Of a stretch of 64,000 nt of DNA, positions 8,661 to 17,866 are shown in pieces. Within the stretch, counting starts at the first letter, position 1. Each line of letters opens with the position of its first letter. The stretch comes from Pseudomonas putida (GTDB lineage: Bacteria; Pseudomonadota; Gammaproteobacteria; Pseudomonadales; Pseudomonadaceae), in assembly GCF_022627325.1 (NCBI RefSeq), contig NZ_JAETZZ010000002.1, positions 1 to 64,000 on the forward strand. The letters are read 5' to 3'. A program made the position numbers and the translations under genes. Below the pieces are notes generated by a model, which ran no database searches, was not told the DNA's origin, and saw only the letters and a program-made list of their open reading frames with translations.

Positions 8661-9859
8661 ACAAACCTTGGGTAGACGGCAACAGCGTCGAGCTGTTGAT
8701 CAATGGGGAAGGCTATTACCCGCGTGTGTTCGAGGCGATGGCCCAGGCGCGCGAAGAGATTCTGCTGGAAACGTTCATCATCTTCGACGACAAGGTCGGC
8801 CAACAGCTGCAGCGGGTGCTGATCGAGGCGGCGCGCCGCGGCGTACGGGTGGAGCTGGCGGTGGACGGTTACGGCACAGCCGACCTGCCGGATGCGTTCA
8901 TTGCGGCCATGACAGAAGCAGGTGTGCGGTTTCACGCATTCGACCCGCAACCGCGGGTGGCCGGCATGCGGACCAACTTGTTCCGGCGCCTGCACCGCAA
9001 GATCGTCGTTATCGATGGCGAGCTGGCGTTCATTGGCGGGATCAACTACAGCGCCGATCACCTTGGCGATTATGGGCCGATGGCCAAGCAGGATTATGCG
9101 GTGCAAGTGCGCGGGCCGGTGGTGGCGCAGCTGCACGCCTCCAGCCGCCAGCTGATGGCCCCGGTGCTTGAACCGCGTAGCCAGGTGCGCCCGCTTACCC
9201 AGCCCGCTGGCCAAATCAGCGCTGTGCTGGTCGAACGGGACAACACGCGCCACCGCAGCGATATCGAGGCCTGCTACCTGCAAGCCGTGCGCGCGGCACG
9301 TCAACGCATCGTGGTTGCCAATGCCTACTTCTTTCCCGGTTACCGCCTGTTGCGTGAATTGCGCAATGCGGCGCGCCGCGGTGTACAGGTCACTCTGATC
9401 CTTCAGGGCCAGCCGGACATGCGCTGGGTCCGCGCGCTGTCGCGGCTGCTGTACAACTACCTGCTGCGTGACGGCGTACGCATACACGAGTACTGCCAGC
9501 GCCCCCTCCACGGCAAAGTCGCGTTGGTGGACGATGAATGGTCGACGGTAGGCTCCAGCAACCTTGATCCGTTGAGCCTTTCGTTCAACCTCGAAGCCAA
9601 CCTGCTGATACGTGATCGGGCATTCAACCAGCACCTTTACCAACACCTGACCTCGCTCGCCAGCGACCACTGCAAGGCGGTGACGCTGGAGCGCATGATC
9701 CGTGGCTACTGGTGGCGGGCGCCGCTGATCTTCATCGGCTTCCACCTCACCCGCTACTTCCCGCGCATTGCCGGCTGGTTCCCGGCGCACCGGCAACGCC
9801 TGAAATCTGTCCAGCCTGAAGTTCAGGCCCAGGGCGACCTGCACGAGGGCAATACCTGA
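8657..9859 (+). CDS. clsB: Cardiolipin synthase B-type phospholipase D enzyme
   Basis: This 400-residue phospholipase-D-superfamily protein has two HKD boxes, [20 protein letters not shown] (about residues 112-131) and [20 protein letters not shown] (about 279-298). The absence of N-terminal membrane helices is typical of ClsB rather than ClsA. It makes cardiolipin, probably by phosphatidyl transfer using phosphatidylglycerol. Translation is coupled to both neighbours by ATGA/GTGA overlaps. Confidence 0.93.
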   Translation: MNKPWVDGNSVELLINGEGYYPRVFEAMAQAREEILLETFIIFDDKVGQQLQRVLIEAARRGVRVELAVDGYGTADLPDAFIAAMTEAGVRFHAFDPQPRVAGMRTNLFRRLHRKIVVIDGELAFIGGINYSADHLGDYGPMAKQDYAVQVRGPVVAQLHASSRQLMAPVLEPRSQVRPLTQPAGQISAVLVERDNTRHRSDIEACYLQAVRAARQRIVVANAYFFPGYRLLRELRNAARRGVQVTLILQGQPDMRWVRALSRLLYNYLLRDGVRIHEYCQRPLHGKVALVDDEWSTVGSSNLDPLSLSFNLEANLLIRDRAFNQHLYQHLTSLASDHCKAVTLERMIRGYWWRAPLIFIGFHLTRYFPRIAGWFPAHRQRLKSVQPEVQAQGDLHEGNT

Positions 9860-10818
9860 TGAAGCACAAAGACTGGCATATCTGGGGCAAGCGCCTGCTG
9901 ACCCTGTTGTTCATCGTGCTGATTCCGGCGCTGCTGTACATGCTGGCGCGCAACCTTGACTGGAACGAGGTTCGCCAGTCACTGGTCGACTACAAGCCAA
10001 GCACCTTGATTATCGGCTTGGGTCTGGCGGTGTGCAGTTACCTCACATTCGCCAGCTACGACCTGCTGGCACGCGCCTATACCGGCCACCACCTGCCGGC
10101 GCGGCAGGTGCTGCCGGTGGCCTTCGTCTGCTATGCCTTCAACCTCAACTTCACGACCTGGGTCGGCGGCGTTGCCTTGCGTTATCGGCTATATGGGCGG
10201 TTGGGCCTGGACACCGGCACCATCACCAAAATCCTGACCCTGGGGCTGCTGACCAACTGGATGGGCTACATGCTGTTGGCCGGTACGGTGTTCGCCTTGC
10301 GCCTGGTCAAGTTGCCGGAAAGCTGGGCGGTGGGTGTGACCGGGCTGCAGTTGATCGGTTTTCTGCTGCTGGCTGTGGCGCTGGCCTATCTATTGGCTTG
10401 CGGTTTTGCCAAGCGTCGTACCTGGCGTGTGCGCGACCATGAAATCACCCTGCCCTCGATGCGCCTGGCGCTGTGCCAGGTGGCGCTGGGTGCCAGCAAC
10501 TGGGCATTGATGGCCGCACTGATTTACTGGCTGCTGCCCGGTGACCTGTTCTATCCCTCGATACTCGGCATCTTGTTGATCAGCTGCGTGGCTGGCGTTG
10601 TCGCCCATATACCCGCCGGGCTGGGTGTGCTCGAAGCCGTGTTCCTGGCGCTGCTGCACGGCCAACTGGGCCAGGGCAGCCTGGTGGCAGCATTGCTGGG
10701 CTACCGTACCCTCTACTACCTGATCCCGCTGCTGCTGGCGGTGATTACCTACCTGGTACTGGAAAAACGCGCCCGCGCCATGCGCCAACGCGGTGAAGCG
10801 ACCCTACGCAAGACTTGA
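9859..10818 (+). CDS. ybhN: YbhN/LPG-synthase-type membrane protein (UPF0104)
   Basis: This 319-residue protein has about eight hydrophobic helices, starting at LLTLLFIVLIPALLYMLARN. The family motifs GVALRYRLYG and HIPAGLGVLEAVFL are those of the lysylphosphatidylglycerol synthetase/flippase transmembrane domain. It lacks the cytosolic transferase domain, so lipid transport or accessory function is more likely than aminoacylation. The ATG at 9859 overlaps the clsB stop. The order clsB-ybhN is conserved with enterobacteria. Confidence 0.9.
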   Translation: MKHKDWHIWGKRLLTLLFIVLIPALLYMLARNLDWNEVRQSLVDYKPSTLIIGLGLAVCSYLTFASYDLLARAYTGHHLPARQVLPVAFVCYAFNLNFTTWVGGVALRYRLYGRLGLDTGTITKILTLGLLTNWMGYMLLAGTVFALRLVKLPESWAVGVTGLQLIGFLLLAVALAYLLACGFAKRRTWRVRDHEITLPSMRLALCQVALGASNWALMAALIYWLLPGDLFYPSILGILLISCVAGVVAHIPAGLGVLEAVFLALLHGQLGQGSLVAALLGYRTLYYLIPLLLAVITYLVLEKRARAMRQRGEATLRKT

Positions 10819-10847
10819 CCACGGGCCCTGAGCCCGGGAGGTGGCAA

Positions 10848-11276
10848 ATGCGTTTATCCCTGCTGGTGGTGGTGCTGGGCGGCCTGGCCAGCACAGAGGT
10901 GCTGGCTGAAGCGTGCGAAGTGATCACGCGGTCCTCCAGCGAAGCGGTCAAGGCCGTTGAGGGACGGACCTGCTACAGCTTCAGCGACATGCCGGCTGAA
11001 GCGATCAATTGGTCGTGCAGCAATGAAAGTAAAGCGATGCTCAGCACCGAGAAGCGCAAGGTGCCGCGCTGCGCCGATGGCAGTGTGGGTAGCTGCATCG
11101 CACCGTTGACCCAGGAAACCCTCGCCAACCCGAAATCGGCAGGGCGTGACGAGCCCTCCACAAGCCCGGCGCTGCCCAAGGAAGCCCGGGTGATGACGTA
11201 CTACTACGACACCCCAAGCCTTGGGCAGGCCCGTGCCGATTGCGAGCGTAATAACGGTATCTGGCAGACCCACTGA
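10848..11276 (+). CDS. Small exported hypothetical protein
   Basis: This 142-residue product has a signal peptide (MRLSLLVVVLGGLASTEVLAEA, cleavage likely after VLA) and six cysteines in the first half of the mature part (ACEVI, RTCYSF, WSCSN, RCADGSVGSCIA, plus one near the end), suggesting disulfides in the periplasm. The ATG at 10848 sits behind GGGAGGT; a TTG overlapping the ybhN stop is less likely. It is probably the last gene of the DUF72-ybhP-clsB-ybhN operon. I recognise no domain. Confidence 0.75.
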   Translation: MRLSLLVVVLGGLASTEVLAEACEVITRSSSEAVKAVEGRTCYSFSDMPAEAINWSCSNESKAMLSTEKRKVPRCADGSVGSCIAPLTQETLANPKSAGRDEPSTSPALPKEARVMTYYYDTPSLGQARADCERNNGIWQTH

Positions 11277-11360
11277 ACGCCAGGCACAGCCGCGCCCCAG
11301 AAGCCAGTATGGCAAGCTCCTGGAGCGTGTGCTGCAGCAGAGGTCGAGCTATTCAAGCGG

Positions 11361-11591
11361 TCACGGGGAAATCGGGTCGCTAGCCGGGAAAGTTTCATCC
11401 AAGGCATTGTCAACCTTGTTCTCATTGGGCTGGGCCGCTTCACCGCACTTGCAATCACTCATGCGGCACGGCTCACCATTGCGGTGCCCGGATGCACAGG
11501 CCTCACAGCAATAGGCCTTGTCATTCTGCATGCGGGCATTCTCGTCCACCGTGCACGAACAGTTCGCACAGGCGCATCGTCGCTCATTCAT
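11361..11591 (-). CDS. bmtA: Bacterial metallothionein
   Basis: This 76-residue protein has cysteine pairs CACANCSC, YCCEACASG and CRMSDCKC, the zinc/cadmium thiolate pattern of Pseudomonas metallothioneins, with HRNGEPC and an extended C-terminal tail ending ALDETFPASDPISP as in P. fluorescens-type proteins. It binds Zn, Cd or Cu in the cytosol. Three ATGs occur in a row; the third (11591) has the best distance from GAGG. Confidence 0.92.
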   Translation of the reverse strand: MNERRCACANCSCTVDENARMQNDKAYCCEACASGHRNGEPCRMSDCKCGEAAQPNENKVDNALDETFPASDPISP

Positions 11592-11593
11592 CA

Positions 11594-12046
11594 TCATTTC
11601 CTCGGCTCGTTATCAACCACTTCATCAGTCCAGGGTTCGCCGTCCAGCGGCGCCGACCGTGCCAGCTCGGCTTCGTCCAAGCCAATGCCACCTCCGATCT
11701 CCTGCTCATCGACTTCACGCAGGCTCTGATCCGCCGGGCCTTCGTCATCACCAGGCTCGTAGGGGTCGCGCGCGCCGGTCTCATCCAGCAGGGTGCCAGG
11801 GCTCAGGTCGTCGTCGGTGACGTTGTCTTCATGCACGCTGTCGGTCAGTGTCTCACCGCCGGTCATGCCGCTTTCTGCGACGCGACGCGCCGGGAAGTCC
11901 TTCGCCACTTCAGCGGCTGGGCGTTGATCCCCTATACGCCCCTCCGGGCGGTCACTGAAGTCCAGCTCGTGCACGCTGCCCATGCGGTCCTCGGTGTCAT
12001 CGATTTCGCTGGGGGTGTAAGGCTGACGATCATCGGGTCGGCTCAT
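11594..12046 (-). CDS. Acidic hypothetical protein, often annotated as HPr-related or kinase/phosphatase
   Basis: This 150-residue acidic, mostly polar protein has motifs DDTEDRMGSVHELDF, RRVAESGMTGGE and GGGIGLDEAELARSAPLDG. Similar Pseudomonas proteins carry misleading names (HPr-related, serine kinase), but no kinase or phosphatase motif is visible. It ends 2 bp before the metallothionein start region, so the two genes are probably co-transcribed with this one first. Stress association is inferred only from context. Confidence 0.75.
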   Translation of the reverse strand: MSRPDDRQPYTPSEIDDTEDRMGSVHELDFSDRPEGRIGDQRPAAEVAKDFPARRVAESGMTGGETLTDSVHEDNVTDDDLSPGTLLDETGARDPYEPGDDEGPADQSLREVDEQEIGGGIGLDEAELARSAPLDGEPWTDEVVDNEPRK

Positions 12047-12196
12047 TTGGGCTCTCCATCACAGGTGTGTTCGGTCGACTGTGAGTGGGCCTGGAAAATT
12101 CAGAGTTTTTTGCCCGCCCGCGGGCAATCGATTTTTTGAACTCCCGCCCTGCCCGCTGCCTCCCAAATGAGAGACAGCCACCCCTGGGAGCCTTAG

Positions 12197-14695
12197 ATGA
12201 AGGCCAAGCCCCTGCAGGAATATGAGCGCAAGCGCGACTTCAATGCCTCGCCCGAACCCAGTGGCAAGCGCGGCCGTGCGAAACGTAACCATGCCCTGCA
12301 GTTCTGCATTCAGAAGCACGACGCCAGCCACCTGCACTACGACTTCCGGCTCGAACTGAACGGTACGCTGAAAAGCTGGGCCATCCCCAAAGGGCCCTCC
12401 CTGGACCCCAAGGTGCGGCGCCTGGCGGTGCATGTAGAGGATCACCCGCTCGATTACGCCGATTTCGAAGGCAATATCCCCCAGGGGCACTATGGCGCCG
12501 GCGATGTGATCGTCTGGGACCGTGGCATTTGGGAGCCAGAAGGCGACGCGGACCAAGCCTACAGCAAGGGCAAGCTGCGCTTTCGCTTGAAGGGTGAAAA
12601 GCTCAATGGCGTGTGGAACCTGTTCCGCACCCGTCTTTCAGGCAAGAAAGAGCAGTGGATGCTGGTCAAGTCCGCCGATGCACAGGCACGCAGCGAGGCC
12701 GACTACAGCATCGTCGAGGCGCAGCCTGACAGCGTGATCAGCGATCGTACGCTCGTGCCGCGGCAAAGTCCCAGCGCCAAACCTGCCAAGGTGCCCAAGC
12801 GCAAATCAAGCGGCGCTGGCAAGAAAACAGCCTTGCCCGGGCAACTGCAACCGCAGCTGGCGACCCTGGTCGACTCACCTCCCGCTGGCGACTGGCGCTA
12901 TGAGGTCAAGTTCGACGGCTATCGTGTGCTCGCCCGTATCGATGGCGAAGACGTGCGCCTGTTCACCCGTAACGGCCACGACTGGAGCCACAAAATGCCC
13001 CGGCAGGTGGCTGCGCTGCGTGCTTTGGGCCTGGACAGCGCTTGGCTGGACGGCGAGATGGTGGTCAACGGCGAGAACGGCGTGGCCGACTTCCAGGCAT
13101 TGCAGAATGCCTTCGATACCGAGCGCGACGAGCAGATCGTCTACTACCTGTTCGACCTGCCCTTCCTGGGTGGCCAGGACCTGCGCGCGTTGCCTCTGGA
13201 AGACCGGCGCAAAGCTTTGAGCGAACTGCTTGAGCATGATCAGTCCGATGTTCTGCAATTTTCCGCCGACTTCGAGCAGCCGGTCGAGTCGCTCCTCGAC
13301 AGCGCCTGCCGCCTTGAACTCGAAGGGTTGATCGGCAAGCGCGCCGGCAGCCCCTACACAGGGCGGCGCAGCGCGGACTGGATCAAGCTCAAGTGCAAGC
13401 AGCGCCAGGAGTTCGTCATCGTTGGGTTCACGGATCCGAAGGGGAGCCGCAGTGGCTTCGGTGCCCTGTTGCTCGCCCTTCATGACCCAGACAGCGGCGA
13501 GCTCCGTTATGCCGGAAAAGTCGGTACCGGCTTCAGCGCTACCACGCTTGAAAGTATTCATGCTCGCCTCAAGCCTTTGGAGATCCGCAAGCCAGCCCTG
13601 CCCCGGCCACCCACCGGGGCGGAAGCTCGGGGTGTTCACTGGCTCCAGCCAGAACTGATGGCCGAGGTCGCGTACGCGCAAATGACACGCGACGGCGTAG
13701 TACGCCATTCGGTTTTCCACGGGCTGCGCGACGACAAACCTGCCAGCGCCATCGACCTGGAGCGCGCCATGCCAGCCAAGACCCTGCCCAAAACCAGGCG
13801 TAGCAAAGCGCCAGAAGACCTGGGCGACCTGCGCCTGACGCATCCGGACCGGATCATCGACGCCAGCATTGGCGCAACCAAGCGCCAGATTGCCGAATAC
13901 TATGCCGGCGTCAGCCAGTGGATCCTGCCGCAGCTCAAGGGCAGGCCGGTCGCGCTGGTACGGGCGCCGGAGGGCCTCAACGGCGAACTGTTCTTCCAGA
14001 AAAACGCCGACCAGCTGCATATCGCCAATGTGCTCAGCTACGACAAAGCCGAGGCCGGCCAGGCGGCGATGGTCATCAACCGCGCTGACACGCTACTGGG
14101 TGCCGTGCAGATGAACATGCTCGAGTTGCACACCTGGAATGCCACCGATAAGGACTTCGACAAGCCCGACCGCTTCGTGCTCGACCTCGACCCGGACCCG
14201 GCACTGCCCTGGAAGGCCATGATCGAAGCCACTCAGCTGGCCCTCACCCTGCTCGACGAACTGGGCCTGAAGGTGTTCCTCAAGACCAGCGGCGGCAAAG
14301 GCATGCACCTTGTAGTGCCGTTGACCCGCCGTGCGGGCTGGGACGAGGTGAAAGACTTCAGCCATGCCATCGTCAGTTACCTGGCCAAGCTGTTCCCCGA
14401 CCGGCTGAGCGCAGTGTCCGGGCCGAAGAACCGGGTCGGGCGGATCTTCATCGATTACCTGCGCAACGGTAAAGGCGCCACCACAGCCTGCGCCTACTCC
14501 CTGCGGGCCCGGGAAGGCTTACCGGTGTCTGTGCCGATCTGGCGCGAGGAACTTGCCCAGCTCAAAGGCGCCAACCAGTGGCATATCGGCAACCTGCACG
14601 AACGCTTGGCCGAGGTCGATGACCCTTGGGCGGACATGGGCAAGACCCGACAGTCGATCACAGCGCGCATGCGCAAACAGATGGGGATGACATGA
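12197..14695 (+). CDS. ligD: Non-homologous end-joining DNA ligase LigD
   Basis: This 832-residue three-domain enzyme has a 3'-phosphoesterase domain (about 25-180; IQKHDASHLHYDFRLE), an ATP-dependent ligase (about 215-510; adenylated Lys238 in EVKFDGYR) and a primase/polymerase domain (about 545-825; metal-binding DLDPD near 661-665). This PE-Lig-Pol order is typical of Pseudomonas LigD. It repairs double-strand breaks with Ku, encoded just downstream on the other strand, especially in stationary phase. Its stop overlaps the next ATG. Confidence 0.97.
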   Translation: MKAKPLQEYERKRDFNASPEPSGKRGRAKRNHALQFCIQKHDASHLHYDFRLELNGTLKSWAIPKGPSLDPKVRRLAVHVEDHPLDYADFEGNIPQGHYGAGDVIVWDRGIWEPEGDADQAYSKGKLRFRLKGEKLNGVWNLFRTRLSGKKEQWMLVKSADAQARSEADYSIVEAQPDSVISDRTLVPRQSPSAKPAKVPKRKSSGAGKKTALPGQLQPQLATLVDSPPAGDWRYEVKFDGYRVLARIDGEDVRLFTRNGHDWSHKMPRQVAALRALGLDSAWLDGEMVVNGENGVADFQALQNAFDTERDEQIVYYLFDLPFLGGQDLRALPLEDRRKALSELLEHDQSDVLQFSADFEQPVESLLDSACRLELEGLIGKRAGSPYTGRRSADWIKLKCKQRQEFVIVGFTDPKGSRSGFGALLLALHDPDSGELRYAGKVGTGFSATTLESIHARLKPLEIRKPALPRPPTGAEARGVHWLQPELMAEVAYAQMTRDGVVRHSVFHGLRDDKPASAIDLERAMPAKTLPKTRRSKAPEDLGDLRLTHPDRIIDASIGATKRQIAEYYAGVSQWILPQLKGRPVALVRAPEGLNGELFFQKNADQLHIANVLSYDKAEAGQAAMVINRADTLLGAVQMNMLELHTWNATDKDFDKPDRFVLDLDPDPALPWKAMIEATQLALTLLDELGLKVFLKTSGGKGMHLVVPLTRRAGWDEVKDFSHAIVSYLAKLFPDRLSAVSGPKNRVGRIFIDYLRNGKGATTACAYSLRAREGLPVSVPIWREELAQLKGANQWHIGNLHERLAEVDDPWADMGKTRQSITARMRKQMGMT

Positions 14696-15738
14696 GCATC
14701 ACTCAGGATGTTGACCTGAACACCCTCGATAGCCTGCTGCGTACGTTCAGCGAACGCGCGCAGCCTTTGAACCTGGACAACAAGCTGTCGCAACTGATGC
14801 AGGCGCTGAAGGCGGACCATCTCGACCAACTGCCGCTGCCGGGCCAAGGGCATACCTTGCAGCGCTGGCAGACGCTGGCGCGTATTGCCGGTTGCGACCT
14901 GGCGCTGGCCAAAGTGTACGAAGGCCATACCGACGCACTGGCGATCCTTGCCGAATGCGGCGCCGCACACCTGGCGGGCAACGCAATATGGGGCGTGTGG
15001 GCCGCCGAGCCCCCTGATGCGCGGGCTCGGATCATCGGTCGTGATGGCGACCAGGTGCGCCTTGCCGGCAGCAAGGCCTGGTGCTCAGGTGCCTTGCAGA
15101 TCGACCGCGCGCTGATCACGGCCTGGGCCGAGGATGACGACCAGCCGCAGTTGGTAGCGATCGAACTGGCCCATCCCAGCCAGGGGGTGCAGGTCGATCA
15201 TTGGCAAGCGGTGGGCATGGCGACGACCGCCAGCATTGAAATCACCTTCGAGGATGCGCCCGGGACCGCCGTAGGCCAACCCGGGCAGTACCTGTCGCGC
15301 CCCGGTTTCTGGCACGGCGGTGCGGGGATCGCTGCCTGCTGGTACGGCGCAGCGCAGGCGCTGGCCGATTACCTGCGTGAGCGTTGCTGCAAGCCAAACT
15401 CGGATCCCCACGCCCAGGCACACCTGGGGGCAGTGGATGCCGCGTTGTACGGTGCCCGTGCGGCACTGCGCGAATGCGCCACATGGATAGACCGCCAGCC
15501 CAACGCCGACGCCAGCTTCGAGGTACGCCGCGTGCGTGCCCAGGTAGAGCAGGCTGTAGAGCAGGTGATCCACCATGTGGGGCGTGCGCTGGGCGCAACG
15601 CCGTTCTGCCGCAGTAGCCACTTTGCACGGCTGAGCGCCGACCTCCCGGTCTTTCTGCGCCAAAGCCATGCAGAACGTGACCTGGCCGCACTTGGCCAAC
15701 AGCTGGCCTTGGTGCCGGCAGGAGCCTGGCAACTATGA
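14692..15738 (+). CDS. Acyl-CoA dehydrogenase-like flavoprotein
   Basis: This 348-residue protein of the acyl-CoA dehydrogenase fold shows IWGVWAAEPPDARARI and LAGSKAWCSGALQIDRALI in the middle beta domain, and GGAGIAACWYGAAQALADYL in the C-terminal helical domain. The usual catalytic Glu and the family signature are not obvious, so the substrate, and even dehydrogenase activity, are uncertain. The ATG at 14692 overlaps the ligD stop. It starts a translationally coupled set with the deacetylase, methyltransferase and glycosyltransferase genes. Confidence 0.82.
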   Translation: MSITQDVDLNTLDSLLRTFSERAQPLNLDNKLSQLMQALKADHLDQLPLPGQGHTLQRWQTLARIAGCDLALAKVYEGHTDALAILAECGAAHLAGNAIWGVWAAEPPDARARIIGRDGDQVRLAGSKAWCSGALQIDRALITAWAEDDDQPQLVAIELAHPSQGVQVDHWQAVGMATTASIEITFEDAPGTAVGQPGQYLSRPGFWHGGAGIAACWYGAAQALADYLRERCCKPNSDPHAQAHLGAVDAALYGARAALRECATWIDRQPNADASFEVRRVRAQVEQAVEQVIHHVGRALGATPFCRSSHFARLSADLPVFLRQSHAERDLAALGQQLALVPAGAWQL

Positions 15739-16490
15739 GTGAGAACCTGATCAAGGCCAGTGAAGGCAGGCCGTGGGCCGAGTGGCAGCAGTCTGCACAC
15801 CTGGCGCGGGCGAGCTGGATCACGCCGGACCAGTTGCTACCCGCAGGCCGGCGCTTGGTACTGCTGGCGCCCCACCCCGATGACGAGATCCTCATGGCCG
15901 GTGGACTGTTGGCCGGGCTGCACGGCCGCGAACAGGACGTGCTGCTGATCTCCGTCACCGATGGTGAAGGAAGCCACCCAGAATCGGCGACCTGGACCGA
16001 GCACCGCCTGCGCCGTCAACGGCCACTTGAAAGCCGGCACGCCCTGCAGCAGCTGGACCTGGACCTCAACCGGCTGGACTGGCGGCGCCTGCACCTCAAG
16101 GACGGGGCGCTGTCACGTGACGAAGCGTTCCTGGTCAATCACCTTAACCAACTGCTCAAGCCCGATGATGTGCTGATGACTACCTGGCGCGGCGACGGCC
16201 ACTGCGACCACGAAGCGCTTGGCCGGGCGGCAGCGCAGGCTGCCCTGGCGCGCCAGGTGCAACTGGTGGAGGTGCCTGTGTGGGCCTGGCATTGGGCACA
16301 GCCTGACGACCCGCGCCTACCCTGGCAACGGGCACATCGCATCGAGCTGGACGAAACACGGGTTGCGCGCAAGCGTCAGGCCTTGGCGGCGTATCACAGC
16401 CAGCTGGAGCCCGACCAAGGGCGGGCGCCGGTGCTGCCTGCCGACCTGCTCGATTGCATGCTGCAACCCTTCGAACTGGTATTCCTGTGA
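15735..16490 (+). CDS. PIG-L (LmbE-like) family deacetylase
   Basis: This 251-residue zinc-dependent de-N-acetylase has the hallmark APHPDDEILMAGG near residue 45 and a second zinc-ligand region GDGHCDHEALG near 155. Family members deacetylate N-acetylglucosaminyl lipids or conjugates such as GlcNAc-PI and GlcNAc-Ins. The ATG overlaps the stop of the acyl-CoA dehydrogenase gene. With the nearby methyltransferase and glycosyltransferase, a small glycoconjugate pathway is suggested. Confidence 0.9.
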   Translation: MSENLIKASEGRPWAEWQQSAHLARASWITPDQLLPAGRRLVLLAPHPDDEILMAGGLLAGLHGREQDVLLISVTDGEGSHPESATWTEHRLRRQRPLESRHALQQLDLDLNRLDWRRLHLKDGALSRDEAFLVNHLNQLLKPDDVLMTTWRGDGHCDHEALGRAAAQAALARQVQLVEVPVWAWHWAQPDDPRLPWQRAHRIELDETRVARKRQALAAYHSQLEPDQGRAPVLPADLLDCMLQPFELVFL

Positions 16491-16500
16491 AGGAGTTGTC

Positions 16501-17100
16501 ATGAGTATCGATGCGCAATATTTCGCCGACCTGTATTCCAGCAATGACGACCCCTGGGCGTTTCGCACACGCTGGTACGAACGTCGCAAGCGTGACCTGC
16601 TGATGGCCAGCCTGCCGCGCCAGTGCTACCAACGGGTCTTCGAACCCGCCTGTGCCAATGGCGAGCTGAGCGCAGCGCTGGCCGATCGCTGTGCCGAGCT
16701 GCTGTGCCAGGACCTTGACCCTACTGCAGTTGCCCTGGCCCGTCAGCGCCTGGCGGGGTTGCCCAATGCTTCGGTCGTCGCTGGCCGCTTGCCGGCGGAC
16801 TGGCCGGGCGGCAGCTTCGACCTGATCGTACTAAGCGAAGTGGGTTACTACCTGAACCCTACCGACTGGTTGCAGGTGATCGAGCAGTCGGTTGCGAGCC
16901 TGACCTATGACGGTGGCCTGCTGGCCTGTCACTGGCGCCATCCGATCGCAGGCTGCCCCCAGAATGGGCGTGAGGTGCACCAGCTGTTGGCCAAGCATGT
17001 ACCGTTGTACCCGGTGTTTCGCCATGAAGAGGCGGACTTTTTGCTGGAATACTGGTCAGCCGAGCCCAGCGTGGTCGACCTGGACGAGACATGCTCATGA
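16501..17100 (+). CDS. SAM-dependent methyltransferase, NodS-like
   Basis: This 199-residue protein starts YFADLYSSNDDPWAFRTRWYERRKR, the N-terminus of the NodS family, with a SAM-binding segment FEPACANGELSAALA and an acidic turn LCQDLDPTAV. NodS N-methylates a glucosamine residue exposed by a deacetylase, so its position after a PIG-L deacetylase is suggestive. AAGGAG stands 8 nt before the ATG. It overlaps the next gene by 10 bp. Confidence 0.88.
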   Translation: MSIDAQYFADLYSSNDDPWAFRTRWYERRKRDLLMASLPRQCYQRVFEPACANGELSAALADRCAELLCQDLDPTAVALARQRLAGLPNASVVAGRLPADWPGGSFDLIVLSEVGYYLNPTDWLQVIEQSVASLTYDGGLLACHWRHPIAGCPQNGREVHQLLAKHVPLYPVFRHEEADFLLEYWSAEPSVVDLDETCS

Positions 17101-17762
17101 TTGCCGTCGTCATTCCTGCCCATAACGAGGCGCGACGGCTGGGGCGCTGCCTCAAGGCCATGGCAGCGGCGGTAGCCTTGGCCGAGCATGCAGGGCATCA
17201 GGTTGAAGTGTTGGTGGTGCTGGACCGTTGCCGTGATGCCAGTGCGGCGGTGGCCGCGCGCTTCGGTGTACGCACGCTGGCGGTGGAAGCTGGCAGTGTC
17301 GGCATGGCCCGCCGGCTTGGCGCGGCGCTGATGCTGGAGCGCGGCGCCCAGTGGCTGGCCTGTACCGATGCCGATAGCCAAGTGCCCTCGCACTGGCTCC
17401 TGTGGCAACTGGCGTGCACTGCCGAGGTGGTCTGCGGCACAGTACATATCGAACACTGGCAGCCGTGGCAGCGTGCGGCGCTGCGCAAGCTCTACCGCAG
17501 CGGGTATCAGGCCTGTGAAGGCCACCGGCATATTCATGGGGCCAACCTGGGGGTCTGTGCCCGCGCTTATGAACGTGTGGGCGGCTTTCAACCGCTGGCG
17601 GCGCACGAGGACGTCCAGCTGGTCCGCGACCTGGAGGCCAGCGGCGCGCAGATCGTCTGGACAGCCAAGCACAGTGTTGCGACCAGCAGCCGAAGGGACA
17701 GCCGGGCGCGTGAAGGGTTTGGGGATTTTCTGGCAGGGCTGCAGGTGCGTTTGGGCGGTTGA
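17091..17762 (+). CDS. Family 2 glycosyltransferase
   Basis: This 223-residue GT-A-fold protein has an N-terminal MIAVVIPAHNEARRLGRCL nucleotide-sugar site, a DADS metal motif (TDADSQVP, about residue 95) and a GGFQPLAAHEDVQL acceptor/catalytic region. It has no membrane helices. It is the last gene of the run after ligD and is followed by a strong inverted repeat. Donor and acceptor are unknown. Confidence 0.88.
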   Translation: MLMIAVVIPAHNEARRLGRCLKAMAAAVALAEHAGHQVEVLVVLDRCRDASAAVAARFGVRTLAVEAGSVGMARRLGAALMLERGAQWLACTDADSQVPSHWLLWQLACTAEVVCGTVHIEHWQPWQRAALRKLYRSGYQACEGHRHIHGANLGVCARAYERVGGFQPLAAHEDVQLVRDLEASGAQIVWTAKHSVATSSRRDSRAREGFGDFLAGLQVRLGG

Positions 17763-17789
17763 TCAGCTGGACCACGCTCTTCGGAATTC

Positions 17790-17827
17790 TTCAGATAGAG
17801 CGCCGCGTGGATGGCGCTCTATCTGAA
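17790..17827. terminator. 15-bp perfect stem-loop between convergent genes
   Basis: TTCAGATAGAGCGCC (17790-17804) and GGCGCTCTATCTGAA (17813-17827) pair perfectly around an 8-nt loop. The stem lies 27 bp after the glycosyltransferase stop and 39 bp before the ku stop, so it can serve as a bidirectional terminator or mRNA 3' end stabiliser. No run of Ts follows on either side, so classic intrinsic termination is not certain. Confidence 0.6.
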
Positions 17828-17866
17828 TGATGCTGTGCTAACAAGGCAGGCAACCCGCCCAAGCCT

